Source: Streptomyces sp. DH41
Lineage (GTDB): Bacteria > Actinomycetota > Actinomycetes > Streptomycetales > Streptomycetaceae
DNA length: 64,000 nt
Assembly (NCBI RefSeq): GCF_029813785.1
Contig: NZ_JARVKY010000004.1
Span: 186,001-250,000 of the forward strand
Direction: 5' to 3'
Position 1 is the first letter of the stretch, and each line of letters opens with the position of its first letter. Shown one piece after another: positions 47,319 through 55,938 of this stretch. The notes under the pieces were generated by a model. It was not told the DNA's origin. It did not search any database and was given only the letters and a program-made list of their open reading frames with translations. The position numbers and the translations under genes were made by a program.

Positions 47319-48836
47319 ATGGCGGACTTCATCGGCGCGGTGGACCAGGGAACCACCAGTACCCGGTTCATGATCTTCGACCACGGCGGCAACGAGGTGG
47401 CGAAGCACCAGTTGGAGCACGCCCAGATCCTCCCCCGCTCCGGCTGGGTGGAGCACGACCCGGTGGAGATCTGGGAGCGCACCAACTCGGTGATGCAGAA
47501 CGCCCTGCGTTTCAGCGGGCTGTCGGCGACCGACCTGGCGGCGATCGGCATCACCAACCAGCGGGAGACCACCGTGGTGTGGGACTCCCGCAACGGCCGC
47601 CCCTACTACAACGCCATCGTGTGGCAGGACACCCGCACCGACGCCATCGCGGCGAACCTCGAACGTTCGGGCCGGGGCGAGGTCATCCGCCGCAAGGCCG
47701 GACTGCCGCCGGCCACCTACTTCTCCGCCGGCAAGATCCAGTGGATCCTGGAGAACGTCGACGGCGTCCGTGAGGCGGCCGAGGAAGGCCACGCCCTCTT
47801 CGGCAACACGGACGCCTGGGTCCTGTGGAACCTGACCGGCGGTCCGGACGGCGGCATCCACGCCACCGACGTGACCAACGCGAGCCGCACCATGCTGATG
47901 GACCTGGAGACGCTCGACTGGGACGACGAACTGCTGGGCCTCTTCGGCGTCCCCCGGGCGATGCTCCCCACCATCAACCCCTCCTCGCACGCGGAGGCGT
48001 ACGGTGTGGCCCGGACCTCCCGGCCGCTGCGCGCCGCCATCCCCATCGGCGGAGTGCTGGGCGACCAGCAGGCGGCCACCGTCGGACAGGTCTGCTTCGC
48101 ACCCGGCGAGGCCAAGAACACCTACGGCACCGGCAACTTCCTGCTGCTCAACACCGGCACGGAACTGGTCCGCTCGCGGCACGGCCTCCTCACCACCGTG
48201 GCCTACCAGTTCGGCGACAGCCCGGTGGTCTACGCGCTGGAGGGCTCCATCGCGGTGACGGGGTCCGCGGTGCAGTGGCTGCGCGACCAGATGAAGGTCA
48301 TCAAGTCCGCGGCCGAGAGCGAGGTCCTCGCCCGTACCGTCGAGGACAACGGCGGCATGTACTTCGTTCCCGCCTTCTCGGGCCTGTTCGCCCCGTACTG
48401 GCGTTCCGACGCCCGGGGAGCGATCGTCGGCCTCGCCCGGTACAACGACAGCGCGCACCTGGCACGGGCGACGCTGGAGGCCATCTGCTACCAGAGCCGC
48501 GACGTCGTCGAGGCCATGGAACAGGACTCCGGGGCCCACCTCGACGTGCTCAGGGTCGACGGGGGCGTCACCGCCAACGACCTGTGCATGCAGATCCAGG
48601 CCGACGTCCTCGGCGTACCGGTCAGCCGTCCCGTCGTCGCGGAGACCACCGCGCTCGGCGCGGCCTACGCGGCGGGACTGGCCACGGGGTTCTGGCGGGA
48701 CACCGAGGAACTGCGCACCCACTGGCACGAGTCCAGGCGCTGGGAACCCCAGTGGTCCGACGACCGGCGCGCGCGGGGGTACGCCGGGTGGAAGGCGGCG
48801 GTGGAGCGCACACTCGACTGGGCCGAGGTCCCCTGA
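47319..48836 (+). CDS. glpK: Glycerol kinase
   Basis: A 505-residue FGGY-family kinase. [16 protein letters not shown] is the N-terminal phosphate loop, and [15 protein letters not shown] and [13 protein letters not shown] follow. [11 protein letters not shown] and [13 protein letters not shown] form the ATP-binding part, and [19 protein letters not shown] is the FGGY signature region. It phosphorylates glycerol to sn-glycerol 3-phosphate. It is in an operon with glpF. No glycerol-3-phosphate dehydrogenase follows, unlike the gyl operon, so this may be a second glycerol locus. Confidence 0.96.
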   Translation: MADFIGAVDQGTTSTRFMIFDHGGNEVAKHQLEHAQILPRSGWVEHDPVEIWERTNSVMQNALRFSGLSATDLAAIGITNQRETTVVWDSRNGRPYYNAIVWQDTRTDAIAANLERSGRGEVIRRKAGLPPATYFSAGKIQWILENVDGVREAAEEGHALFGNTDAWVLWNLTGGPDGGIHATDVTNASRTMLMDLETLDWDDELLGLFGVPRAMLPTINPSSHAEAYGVARTSRPLRAAIPIGGVLGDQQAATVGQVCFAPGEAKNTYGTGNFLLLNTGTELVRSRHGLLTTVAYQFGDSPVVYALEGSIAVTGSAVQWLRDQMKVIKSAAESEVLARTVEDNGGMYFVPAFSGLFAPYWRSDARGAIVGLARYNDSAHLARATLEAICYQSRDVVEAMEQDSGAHLDVLRVDGGVTANDLCMQIQADVLGVPVSRPVVAETTALGAAYAAGLATGFWRDTEELRTHWHESRRWEPQWSDDRRARGYAGWKAAVERTLDWAEVP

Positions 48837-48906
48837 GCCGACGCTCGCCGGCCGGGGAAGGACTCGGGGTGAGGAGGGCAACGGGTGTCGCCATAAGGTG
48901 AACCCC

Positions 48907-49998
48907 ATGTCTGCCAGATTGAGTTCCGCGAGGACCCGCGCCGCGCTCCGCACCTCCGCGCGTACCTCTGCCGAGGTGTTGTTGATACTTGTCATGCTCG
49001 CAGTGGCCCTGTGGGTCCTCGGCCGCATGTGGTCGGTCGTGTGGCCGTTGATAGTCGGTCTCCTCCTGACCACGTTGACCTGGCCGTCGGCCCGTTTCCT
49101 GCGGCGGCACGGGTGGCGTCCCGCACTGGCCGCCGCGGTGGTGACCGTGGGGTTCCTCCTGGTCGTCACGGGCATCGTGGCCCTGATCGCGGTGCCGATG
49201 TCCTCCGAGACCGACGAGTTGACCGCCGGCGTGATGGAAGGCATCGACCGGTTGCGCGACTGGGCCGCGGGGCCGCCGCTGAACATCGACGACGGCCAGA
49301 TCACCAGTGCGCTCGACTCCGCGATGGCGCGTGTCCAGGACAGCATCGGCAGTGTGGTCAACACGGTGACCACGGGCCTGAGTACCGTGGTCAACGGTCT
49401 GATCACCGCGGTGCTGGGCGTCTTCCTGATGTTCTTCTTCCTCAAGGACGGGCCGCGGTTCCTGCCGTGGCTCAGCCGCCAGCTGCCCGGCCGGCTCGCC
49501 ACCGACGTCCCCGCCGTCGCCCTGCGCGGCTGGGAGACGCTGGGTTCCTTCGTCCGCTCGCAGGCACTCGTGGGTCTGCTCGACGCCGTCTTCATCGGCC
49601 TCGGACTGTGGATCCTGGGCGTCCCACTCGTCCTGCCCCTCGCGGTGCTGACGTTCGTGTCCGCGTTCGTGCCGATCGTGGGTGCCCTGTTCGCGGGCTT
49701 CGTCGCGGTGCTCATCGCCCTGGTGTCGAACGGCCTGACGGACGCGCTGATCGTGCTGGCGATCATCGTCGTGGTGCAGCAGTTGGAGGGCAACGTGTTC
49801 CAGCCCATCATCCAGAGCCGCGGCCTCGGTCTGCACGCGGCGGTGATCCTGCTGGCGGTGACCCTGGGCGGCAGCCTGGCCGGCATCGTGGGCAGTCTGC
49901 TCGCCGTGCCGGTCGCCGCGCTGATCGCGGTGGTCTGGAACTACGTACGCGAGCAGCTCGTCGATCCGCCGGAGGAGGCCGCCACGGCCGACGCCTGA
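48907..49998 (+). CDS. AI-2E family (UPF0118/PerM) membrane transporter
   Basis: A 363-residue polytopic membrane protein. Helices include LLILVMLAVALWVLGRMWSVVWPL and VLTFVSAFVPIVGALFAGFVAVLIAL; the family signature is the region from VLPLAVLTFVSAFVPIVGA to VQQLEGNVFQPIIQSRGLGLH. Family members export autoinducer-2 or act as Na+/H+ antiporters; which applies here is unclear. The ATG at 48907 has AAGGTG 7-8 nt upstream; a GTG at 48898 is the alternative. Its 3' end overlaps the convergent AraC-type gene by 58 bp. Confidence 0.9.
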   Translation: MSARLSSARTRAALRTSARTSAEVLLILVMLAVALWVLGRMWSVVWPLIVGLLLTTLTWPSARFLRRHGWRPALAAAVVTVGFLLVVTGIVALIAVPMSSETDELTAGVMEGIDRLRDWAAGPPLNIDDGQITSALDSAMARVQDSIGSVVNTVTTGLSTVVNGLITAVLGVFLMFFFLKDGPRFLPWLSRQLPGRLATDVPAVALRGWETLGSFVRSQALVGLLDAVFIGLGLWILGVPLVLPLAVLTFVSAFVPIVGALFAGFVAVLIALVSNGLTDALIVLAIIVVVQQLEGNVFQPIIQSRGLGLHAAVILLAVTLGGSLAGIVGSLLAVPVAALIAVVWNYVREQLVDPPEEAATADA

Positions 49999-50951
49999 GG
50001 GGCGGGTCGCTCCACGCCACCGGACGGCGCCGTCCTGGCACCGTGCGCCTTCCGGTAGGCGGTCGGGGTCGGTCCCACGTCCCTGCGGAAGATGGCCCGG
50101 AAATTGGCGGACGTACCGAACCCGGTCTCCGTGGCGATCCTCTCGACCGTCCAGTCGGAGGTCTCGAGCAGCCGGCGCGCACGGAGGAGTCTCTGCAGGA
50201 CGACCCACTGCATGGGAGGCAGTCCGGTCTCACCCACGAAACGCCGGATGAAGGTTCTCCGGGACAACATGCTGTGGTCCGCCATCCGCTGGACGGTGAT
50301 CGACGACCCCATGTTCTCGATCGCCCATTCCTGCGTCGCGCGCAGACTGTCGCGCGCGGGGGTGGGCGTTTCCGTGTACTGCGGCTCGTCCGCACCGCGG
50401 ACCGGGGAGAACACGACGTCCTTGGCCACGCCGTCCGCGGCGGCCGTCCCGAAATCCGCCTGTACGACATGGAGGCACGCGTCGATTCCCGCGCCCGCGC
50501 CCGCGGACGTGAGAATCGACCCGTCCTCGACGAACAGCCGGTTCTCCACCACCTCGACTTCCGGATACGCCAATCGGAGTTCTTCCGTGTGGCGCCAATG
50601 TGTCGTGACCGTCTTTCCCTTGAGTATTCCGCCGGCCGCGAGAGCGAATACACCGGTGCAGACGGCGACCACACGGGCACCCCGCTCTGCGGCGGCCCGC
50701 AGCACCGCGAGGTACTTTTCCGGAACCGGGCTCAGTGGGCCCTCGTAACCCGGGACGACGACGATATCCGCGTACTCCGCCTCCGCCGGCGAGTGAGTCG
50801 GCCGGACTTCCGCGGTCGCGTCGTGGTCTCCGCAGACAAGCACCCGATAGCCCGGGTGCCGGCCGAACACGTGCCCCGCGATGCTGACGTCCAGCGCGTA
50901 CGCTCGCGGCACCGCGAGGATCGCGACGACTGTGTGCCCACCTGATCGCAC
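49941..50951 (-). CDS. GlxA-type AraC regulator with DJ-1/PfpI domain
   Basis: A 336-residue regulator. The N-terminal class I glutamine-amidotransferase-like domain (~5-170) has the elbow VVAVCTGVFALAAGG with its Cys. The C-terminal AraC domain (~210-310) has two helix-turn-helices: SITVQRMADHSMLSRRTFIRRF and WTVERIATETGFGTSANFRAIFRRDVG. These often sense amino-acid or quaternary-amine derivatives. It diverges from the ridA gene by 181 bp, so it probably controls it and itself. The start is read as GTG at 50951 (GAGGAG upstream); a longer frame to 51047 is unlikely. Confidence 0.9.
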   Translation of the reverse strand: MRSGGHTVVAILAVPRAYALDVSIAGHVFGRHPGYRVLVCGDHDATAEVRPTHSPAEAEYADIVVVPGYEGPLSPVPEKYLAVLRAAAERGARVVAVCTGVFALAAGGILKGKTVTTHWRHTEELRLAYPEVEVVENRLFVEDGSILTSAGAGAGIDACLHVVQADFGTAAADGVAKDVVFSPVRGADEPQYTETPTPARDSLRATQEWAIENMGSSITVQRMADHSMLSRRTFIRRFVGETGLPPMQWVVLQRLLRARRLLETSDWTVERIATETGFGTSANFRAIFRRDVGPTPTAYRKAHGARTAPSGGVERPAPQASAVAASSGGSTSCSRT

Positions 50952-51132
50952 CGACGACTCCTCGCTCCCGTGCCTCCCCTCCAGCTTACGAGCACGGCCG
51001 TCGGGCCCGGTACCGGCTCCTGGCACGATCCTTGCCGCACGTGGCACAACCGGGTCTGTTCCGCCCTGAACTGATCCTCATACGGTTTCGGGAGTACCAA
51101 TTCGCCACCCCGCTTCCGATGATGGGAACGCC

Positions 51133-51564
51133 ATGAGCAACGCACTTCAGGTCGAGAGCTTCCAGGTCCCCTGGGAAAGGGACTACGGGTACGTCCAAGC
51201 GGTCAGGCGCGGCGACACCATTTACCTCTCGGGTCAGGTGGCACACGACGGGACGGATCTCGTCGCCCCCGCTCCGGTCGACGAGGCCGGACGGGTCACC
51301 GACTTCTCCCGCACGGCCGACCAGTTGCGCCAGTGCTATGCCAACGCGGCAGTGCTGCTGGGGCGTTTCGGCGCGTCGATGGACGACGTCGTCGAAGAGG
51401 TCATCTACGCGGTCGACGTCGACGCGGCCGACGCCGCGGCAGGGCCGGTGCGCAAGGAGGCCTACGGGCGACCGGACCCTCAGGTGGCCAGCACGATGAT
51501 CGGCACCCCACGACTGGCCTTCCGTGAACTGCTGGTCGAGGTGCGGTTCGTGGCCCGGGTCTGA
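51133..51564 (+). CDS. RidA (YjgF/Rid) family protein
   Basis: A 143-residue Rid-superfamily protein: VQAVRRGDTIYLSGQVAHDG, then QLRQCYANAAVLLGRFGASMDDVVEEVIYAVD, then AFRELLVEVRFVARV. The usual catalytic Arg of RidA proper (in the xxRxxVxV motif near the end) is not obvious: the segment reads FRELLVEVRF, so it may belong to an RidX subgroup rather than the enamine deaminases. A role with toxic imines or a related metabolite is plausible. It is divergent from a GlxA-type regulator. Confidence 0.85.
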   Translation: MSNALQVESFQVPWERDYGYVQAVRRGDTIYLSGQVAHDGTDLVAPAPVDEAGRVTDFSRTADQLRQCYANAAVLLGRFGASMDDVVEEVIYAVDVDAADAAAGPVRKEAYGRPDPQVASTMIGTPRLAFRELLVEVRFVARV

Positions 51565-51617
51565 TCACCCCTTCGCACTCGGAGGTGCGGGCGGTCGCAG
51601 CCGGAGTCGCGGACTCC

Positions 51618-51652
51618 GGGCCTAACGGCCCACGGCCGGGTCCGAGCGGCCC
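51618..51652. promoter_or_regulatory. Two DevR/DosR-like boxes upstream of the CNBD gene
   Basis: GGGCCTAACGGCCC (51618-51631) and GGTCCGAGCGGCCC (51639-51652) have centres exactly 21 bp apart, two helical turns. Both fit the core GGGCCG-AA-CGGCCC found in the other promoters of this locus. They lie about 170 bp upstream of the gene at 51820. Confidence 0.65.
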
Positions 51653-51819
51653 TGGTGCCCCGCCTCGCCCGGCGGCACGCTCGTATCCACCCGACACAAC
51701 CCCCGCGTGCGGCCCCGGGGAACGACGAGAGGCAGTCCCGCGACCGAGGCGCGGCGTTCTCGTACCGTCCGGTTCGTCAGGCGGCCGCTCGCGGTGCGAG
51801 AACGAAAGGAGCCGGAGCG

Positions 51820-52278
51820 ATGGCCTCTTCCACCACCCTGTCCGCGGCCCTGCCCACCGACCACCGTGAGCGACTCCTGCGGATCGCCCGCGAGGTCTCC
51901 GTCCCGGAGGGCACCCGTCTCTTCGAGGAGGGCCGGCGCGCCGACCGGTTCTGGATCGTGCGGACCGGCACCGTCCACCTCGATCTGCGCGTCCCCGGCC
52001 GCCGGGCCGCCGTCATCGAGGCGCTGGGCCACGGTGAACTGGTCGGCTGGTCCTGGCACTTCCCGCCCTACCTGTGGCAGCTGGGGGCGGAGGCCACGAC
52101 CCCCGTGCGGGCCTGGGAGTTCGACGCGGAGGCCATGCGGGAGATGTGCGTCCGCGACCCCGAGTTCGGCCGGGCGGTCGCCGTCTGGGTCGGCAGGGTG
52201 GTGGCCCACCGGCTGCACGCGGCCCGGGTCCGGCTGCTCGACCTGTACGCGCCGTACGGCAGCGGCAGCCGGATCTGA
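51820..52278 (+). CDS. Lone cyclic-nucleotide-binding-domain protein
   Basis: A 152-residue protein made of one cNMP-binding (Crp/Fnr sensor) domain: SVPEGTRLFEEGRRADRFWIVRTGTVHLDLR, EALGHGELVGWSWHFPPYLWQLGAEATTPVRAWEF. There is no helix-turn-helix, so it cannot act as a normal Crp regulator. HGELVGWSW resembles the phosphate-binding cassette but lacks its usual Glu/Arg pair, so the ligand is uncertain. AAAGGAG lies 9 nt before the ATG. The two upstream boxes place it in the hypoxia-type regulon; it might sense redox or signal to the neighbouring kinase. Confidence 0.8.
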   Translation: MASSTTLSAALPTDHRERLLRIAREVSVPEGTRLFEEGRRADRFWIVRTGTVHLDLRVPGRRAAVIEALGHGELVGWSWHFPPYLWQLGAEATTPVRAWEFDAEAMREMCVRDPEFGRAVAVWVGRVVAHRLHAARVRLLDLYAPYGSGSRI

Positions 52279-52335
52279 AGGGCGGCGGACACTCCGCGGC
52301 AACGGGTGGCCCGCGGCGTCCGGCCATCCCCTCGG

Positions 52336-54060
52336 TCACTCCTCGTCGGGCACCGGCGCCCGCCACACCAGCGTGGTGCCGCCCCCGTCCGGGCTGGTGA
52401 TCCGCAGCTCGCCGCCCAGTTGACCGGCGCGTTCCGCCATGTTGCGCAGCCCGCTGCGGCGGCCGTCCGCAGGGACGCCGACGCCGTTGTCGTGCACGGT
52501 CAGCCGCACCTCCTCACCATCGGTTTCGAGGGCCACGGCGACCCGGTCGGCACGCGCGTGCCGGGCGACGTTGGTGAGCGCCTCGGACAGTACGGCCACC
52601 ACGTGTTCGGCGATCCCGCCCGGCACCTCGGTGTCCAGCAGGCCCTCCATCCGGAGGCTGGGCGCGAAGCCCAGTACCGGGGCCGCTTCACCGACGACCC
52701 GCACGGCGCGGCCCCGCAGTCCGGCCCCGGCGGTGCCGTCGCGCGCACGCAGCCCGAAGATCGTCGACCTGATGATCTTGATGGTCTCGTCCAGGTCGTC
52801 CACCGCCCGCAGTACCCGCTCCGAGGCCGCGCCGTGCCCGATCAGACGGCCGGCGCTCTGCAGCGTCATGCCGGTGGCGAACAGCCGCTGGATCGCGAGG
52901 TCGTGCAGGTCCCGGGCGATCCGGTCCCGGTCCTGGAGCACGGCGATCTGCTCGGCGTCACGGCGGCGCTGTGCGAGTTCCATCGCGAGGGCCGCCTGCG
53001 CGGCGAAGCCCTGCAGCGGCTCGGTCTCCTTCTCCGAGAACACCGCCCGGCCCGCCCGCCGTACCAGCAGCACCACACCCCGTACGCCTTCACCGGCGCC
53101 GAAGGGGACGGCCACCGCGGGTCCGAGCCCGGTGAACAGGGGCGCGTCGGCCGACACCCGCCCGTCCCGGGTGACGTCCGGGCTGCGCACGGGCTCGGCG
53201 GTGGAGAAGGCCAGGCCGGTGAGGCTGTCGCCGATGGGCAGCACCAGACCGCGGTGTTCCTCCGCGCCCTGTCCGGCGGCCAGCTCCACCACCAGCGAGC
53301 CGGTGTCCTCCATGGGCATGGCCAGTACGGCCAGGGCCGCGCCGGTGATCTCCCTGGCACGTTCCGCGATCAGGCCGAGTGCCTCGCCGCGCTCACTGCC
53401 GGACATCAGACTGTGGGTGATCTCAGCGTTGGCCCGCAGCCAGCGCTCCCGCAGCCGCGACTGCTCGTACAGGCGGGCGTTGTCGATCGCGACGCCGGCC
53501 GCGACCGCCAGGGTCGACAGGACCGACTCGTCCTCCTCGTCGAACCGCGCCCCGCCCCGCTTCTCGGTCAGGTACAGATTGCCGAAGACCTGGTCGCGCA
53601 CCCGGATCGGAACGCCGAGGAAGGTGTTCATCGGCGGGTGGTGCGGCGGGAAGCCGTACGACGAGGTGTGCTCGGAGAGGTCGGCCAGCCGCAGCGGTTC
53701 GGGGTGGCGGATGAGTTCGCCGAGGATGCCGTGCCCTTCCGGGAAGGGGCCGATGCGGGCGATCTGCTCCTCGCCGACGCCCACCGTGTGGAAGGCGGAC
53801 AGCCGCTTTCCGTCCGGGCCGATCACGCCGAGGGCGGCGTACCGCGCGTCGACGAGGGCCGCCGCGGCTTCCACGATGCTGTGCAGCACGTGTTCGAGGT
53901 CCAGCTCCCGGCCCACCGAGAGCACCGCCTCCAGGAGGCTGTGCACCCGGTCGCGCGTGCCGCGGGCCGCGTCCAGCCGGGCCTGGAGTTCCTCCAGCAG
54001 TTCGTCCAGCCTCAGCTGCGGCAGCCGTACCCGGGCTTCCGCCCGGTCGGGGCTCTCCAC
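52336..54060 (-). CDS. osdK: DevS/DosT-like (OsdK-like) GAF-domain sensor histidine kinase
   Basis: A 574-residue soluble kinase: GAF-A (~55-200), GAF-B (~215-365), HisKA_3 with phosphoacceptor His386 in RDRIARDLHDLAIQRLFATG, and an HATPase with NVARHA and HDNGVGV. In GAF-A, YGFPPHHPPMNTFLGVPIRVR carries the His-His-Pro-Pro element (140-143) that in mycobacterial DevS/DosT holds the heme-ligating His, so O2/NO/CO or redox sensing is likely. GTG start with GGAGG 7 nt upstream. It lies downstream of its response regulator on the same strand. The osdK name is by similarity to the S. coelicolor dormancy pair and is tentative. Confidence 0.88.
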   Translation of the reverse strand: MESPDRAEARVRLPQLRLDELLEELQARLDAARGTRDRVHSLLEAVLSVGRELDLEHVLHSIVEAAAALVDARYAALGVIGPDGKRLSAFHTVGVGEEQIARIGPFPEGHGILGELIRHPEPLRLADLSEHTSSYGFPPHHPPMNTFLGVPIRVRDQVFGNLYLTEKRGGARFDEEDESVLSTLAVAAGVAIDNARLYEQSRLRERWLRANAEITHSLMSGSERGEALGLIAERAREITGAALAVLAMPMEDTGSLVVELAAGQGAEEHRGLVLPIGDSLTGLAFSTAEPVRSPDVTRDGRVSADAPLFTGLGPAVAVPFGAGEGVRGVVLLVRRAGRAVFSEKETEPLQGFAAQAALAMELAQRRRDAEQIAVLQDRDRIARDLHDLAIQRLFATGMTLQSAGRLIGHGAASERVLRAVDDLDETIKIIRSTIFGLRARDGTAGAGLRGRAVRVVGEAAPVLGFAPSLRMEGLLDTEVPGGIAEHVVAVLSEALTNVARHARADRVAVALETDGEEVRLTVHDNGVGVPADGRRSGLRNMAERAGQLGGELRITSPDGGGTTLVWRAPVPDEE

Positions 54061-54167
54061 CGGTGATCCTCCAGGTCTTCCGACGCGCCGGCAGCCGGCC
54101 GTCCCGGTCACGTACCACGGTATCGGCCCCTGCTCGGGCAGGTCGTGGCAGGGCGCTGCCCGGAGGT

Positions 54168-54860
54168 TCAGTGTCCTGCCTGCCGGAGCCGGTCCTGTGC
54201 CTGGGTGGCGATCACCGCGGCCTGGATACGGCGTTCCACTCCGAGTTTGGCCAGCAGCCGGGAGATGTGGTTCTTGACCGTCTTCTCGGCGAGGTAGAGC
54301 CGCGAGCCGATCTGACGGTTGGTCAGGCCCTCGCCGATCAGGGCGAGGATCTCCCGTTCGCGGTCGGTCAGGCCCGGCAGGGCGTCGGGCGCCTCCTCCC
54401 TGGTCCGCTCGCCGCGCAGCCGGGCCATCAGCTTGGTCGCGGCGCTCGGGTCGAGCAGGGACTGGCCGGCGGCGACCGTGCGCACGGCGGTGACGAGGTC
54501 CGAGCCCTGGATCTGCTTGAGCACGTACCCGGCCGCCCCGGCCATGACCGAGTCGAGCAGGGCTTCCTCGTCGTCGAACGAGGTCAGCATCAGACAGGCC
54601 AGCTCCGGTACCCGGGACCGCAGTTCGCGGCAGACGCCCACCCCGTCGCCGTCGGGCAGCCGTACGTCGAGCACCGCCACGTGGGGGCGCAGGGCGGGTA
54701 CGCGGACGAGGGCCTGCTCGACCGTGCCGCCCTCGCCCACGACCGTGATGTCCGGCTCGTCGTCGAGCAGGTCGCGCACCCCTCGCCGTACCACCTCGTG
54801 GTCGTCCAGCAGGAAGACCCGGATCGGGTCCTCGGGGCCGGGCCGCTCGGTGTCCGCCAT
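54168..54860 (-). CDS. osdR: NarL/DevR-like (OsdR-like) response regulator
   Basis: A 230-residue response regulator. The receiver has the acidic pair [11 protein letters not shown] and phosphoacceptor Asp65 in [13 protein letters not shown], with Lys in GYVLKQIQG. The LuxR-type HTH is [49 protein letters not shown], close to DevR/DosR. ATG at 54860 with GAGGAG 7 nt upstream; the ATG at 54911 is less likely. The downstream kinase gene starts 107 bp later. Its promoter region contains three of the palindromes it may bind, implying autoregulation. Confidence 0.9.
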   Translation of the reverse strand: MADTERPGPEDPIRVFLLDDHEVVRRGVRDLLDDEPDITVVGEGGTVEQALVRVPALRPHVAVLDVRLPDGDGVGVCRELRSRVPELACLMLTSFDDEEALLDSVMAGAAGYVLKQIQGSDLVTAVRTVAAGQSLLDPSAATKLMARLRGERTREEAPDALPGLTDREREILALIGEGLTNRQIGSRLYLAEKTVKNHISRLLAKLGVERRIQAAVIATQAQDRLRQAGH

Positions 54861-54951
54861 CGCATACTCCTCGTCCGCGTCCGTGCTGTCCTTGGCGAGC
54901 CGCTCCTCCACCGGGACGGCGGCTCCTCCCGCGGAGATCCTTGTACGTCCT

Positions 54952-55038
54952 GGGCCGAAGGGCCAGGGCCGGTCGGCCCTGTCTCCCGCGCCGGGGCGAC
55001 TTCGGGCCGGGAGACGAGCGGTCGGGGCCGAACGGCCC
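54952..55038. promoter_or_regulatory. Three DevR/DosR-like boxes between osdR-like and PNPOx-fold genes
   Basis: GGGCCGAAGGGCCA (54952-54965), GGGCCGGTCGGCCC (54966-54979) and the perfect palindrome GGGCCG-AA-CGGCCC (55025-55038). They sit in the 291-bp divergent region and could serve both genes. Confidence 0.7.
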
Positions 55039-55151
55039 TAGCACACGGCTCGCCGTCGACGCTCCAATGTGCTGACCGACCCTGCGACCGCCCGGCCGCA
55101 CCGAGTCCTCGCACCCCTCGAAGCCCCGGGAAGCCGAGCGGAGACAAGACC

Positions 55152-55673
55152 ATGAGTGATGATCCCGCACGAAAGCATGCCATGAGGTTCGACGACGTCC
55201 GCTCGAGCCCGGTGGGACCTCGCCGAAGCACCGAGCTCGGCGGTGACGAGGCCCTGGCGCTGCTGGGCAGCGTTTCCCTGGGGCGGATCGTCTTCACCCG
55301 GCACGCCCTGCCGACGATCCGCCCGGTCAACCATGTCCTGGACGGCGGCGACATCGTCATCCGCACCCACGAGGGCGCGGCCCTGACCTCCCGTACGCAC
55401 GAGGCCGGTGCTCCCGGTGTCGTGGTCGCCTACGAAGCCGACCTGATCGACCCCGGCACGCACCTCGGGTGGAGTGTGGTGGTGACCGGTTACGCCCGAC
55501 TGGTCACCGATCCGGTGGAGCTGGCTCGATATCAGGCTGTGTTGCGTCCATGGGTGGAGCGGACGATGGACTACGCGGTCCGTATCGTTCCCGATCTGAT
55601 CACCGGGATCCGGCTCACCGAGGCCCACCCGTCCGAGCGGTCCAAGCCCTCCGAGTCGTCCGCCAAGGTGTGA
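55152..55673 (+). CDS. Pyridoxamine-5'-phosphate-oxidase-fold protein
   Basis: A 173-residue PNPOx-like split-barrel protein. ALALLGSVSLGRIVFTRHALPTIRPVNHVLDGGDIVIRTHEGAAL is the flavin-binding-type barrel opening. GVVVAYEADLIDPGTHLGWSVVVTGYARLVTDP follows. Proteins of this group are frequent in DevR/DosR regulons of actinobacteria and may bind F420 or FMN. The exact reaction is unknown. It is divergent from the response regulator, with three palindromic boxes between, so it is probably induced with it. Confidence 0.88.
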   Translation: MSDDPARKHAMRFDDVRSSPVGPRRSTELGGDEALALLGSVSLGRIVFTRHALPTIRPVNHVLDGGDIVIRTHEGAALTSRTHEAGAPGVVVAYEADLIDPGTHLGWSVVVTGYARLVTDPVELARYQAVLRPWVERTMDYAVRIVPDLITGIRLTEAHPSERSKPSESSAKV

Positions 55674-55750
55674 ACCCCGTGCGGCACCCCGGTCGGTGGC
55701 CAGGGATGCCGCCTGCCTAGGGCGGCAGGGCCGAGGGGAGGCGTCCCAAG

Positions 55751-55820
55751 GGGCCCTTGGACCCCGGGCCGAAGCGCCCTCATGGGGCCCAACGGCCCTG
55801 TTCGCCCGGCCGTTGGTCCC
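55751..55820. promoter_or_regulatory. Four DevR/DosR-like boxes upstream of the flavohemoglobin gene
   Basis: GGGCCCTTGGACCC (55751-55764), GGGCCGAAGCGCCC (55766-55779), GGGCCCAACGGCCC (55785-55798) and CGGCCGTTGGTCCC (55807-55820). Centre spacings are 15, 19 and 22 bp. The last box ends about 118 bp before the ATG at 55939. Confidence 0.65.
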
Positions 55821-55938
55821 CGCCGTGCCATCCACGGCGGAACCACGCCGAAACGCGGGCCACCTGCTGGTACACAGAGATCCGCCGCCGCATCCAGTGC
55901 CGCGGTCCCACTCTCCTCCATCCCTTCCGGGAGGTTCC

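Noticed and set aside
46425..49886. A 1153-codon minus-strand open frame spanning glpF, glpK and the AI-2E gene
   Set aside because: It crosses three well-supported genes and two gaps on the other strand and has no motif; a composition artefact.
51653..51819. Upstream extension of the CNBD gene to an ATG at 51655
   Set aside because: The extension is Arg/Pro-rich and not domain-like, while AAAGGAG precedes the ATG at 51820.
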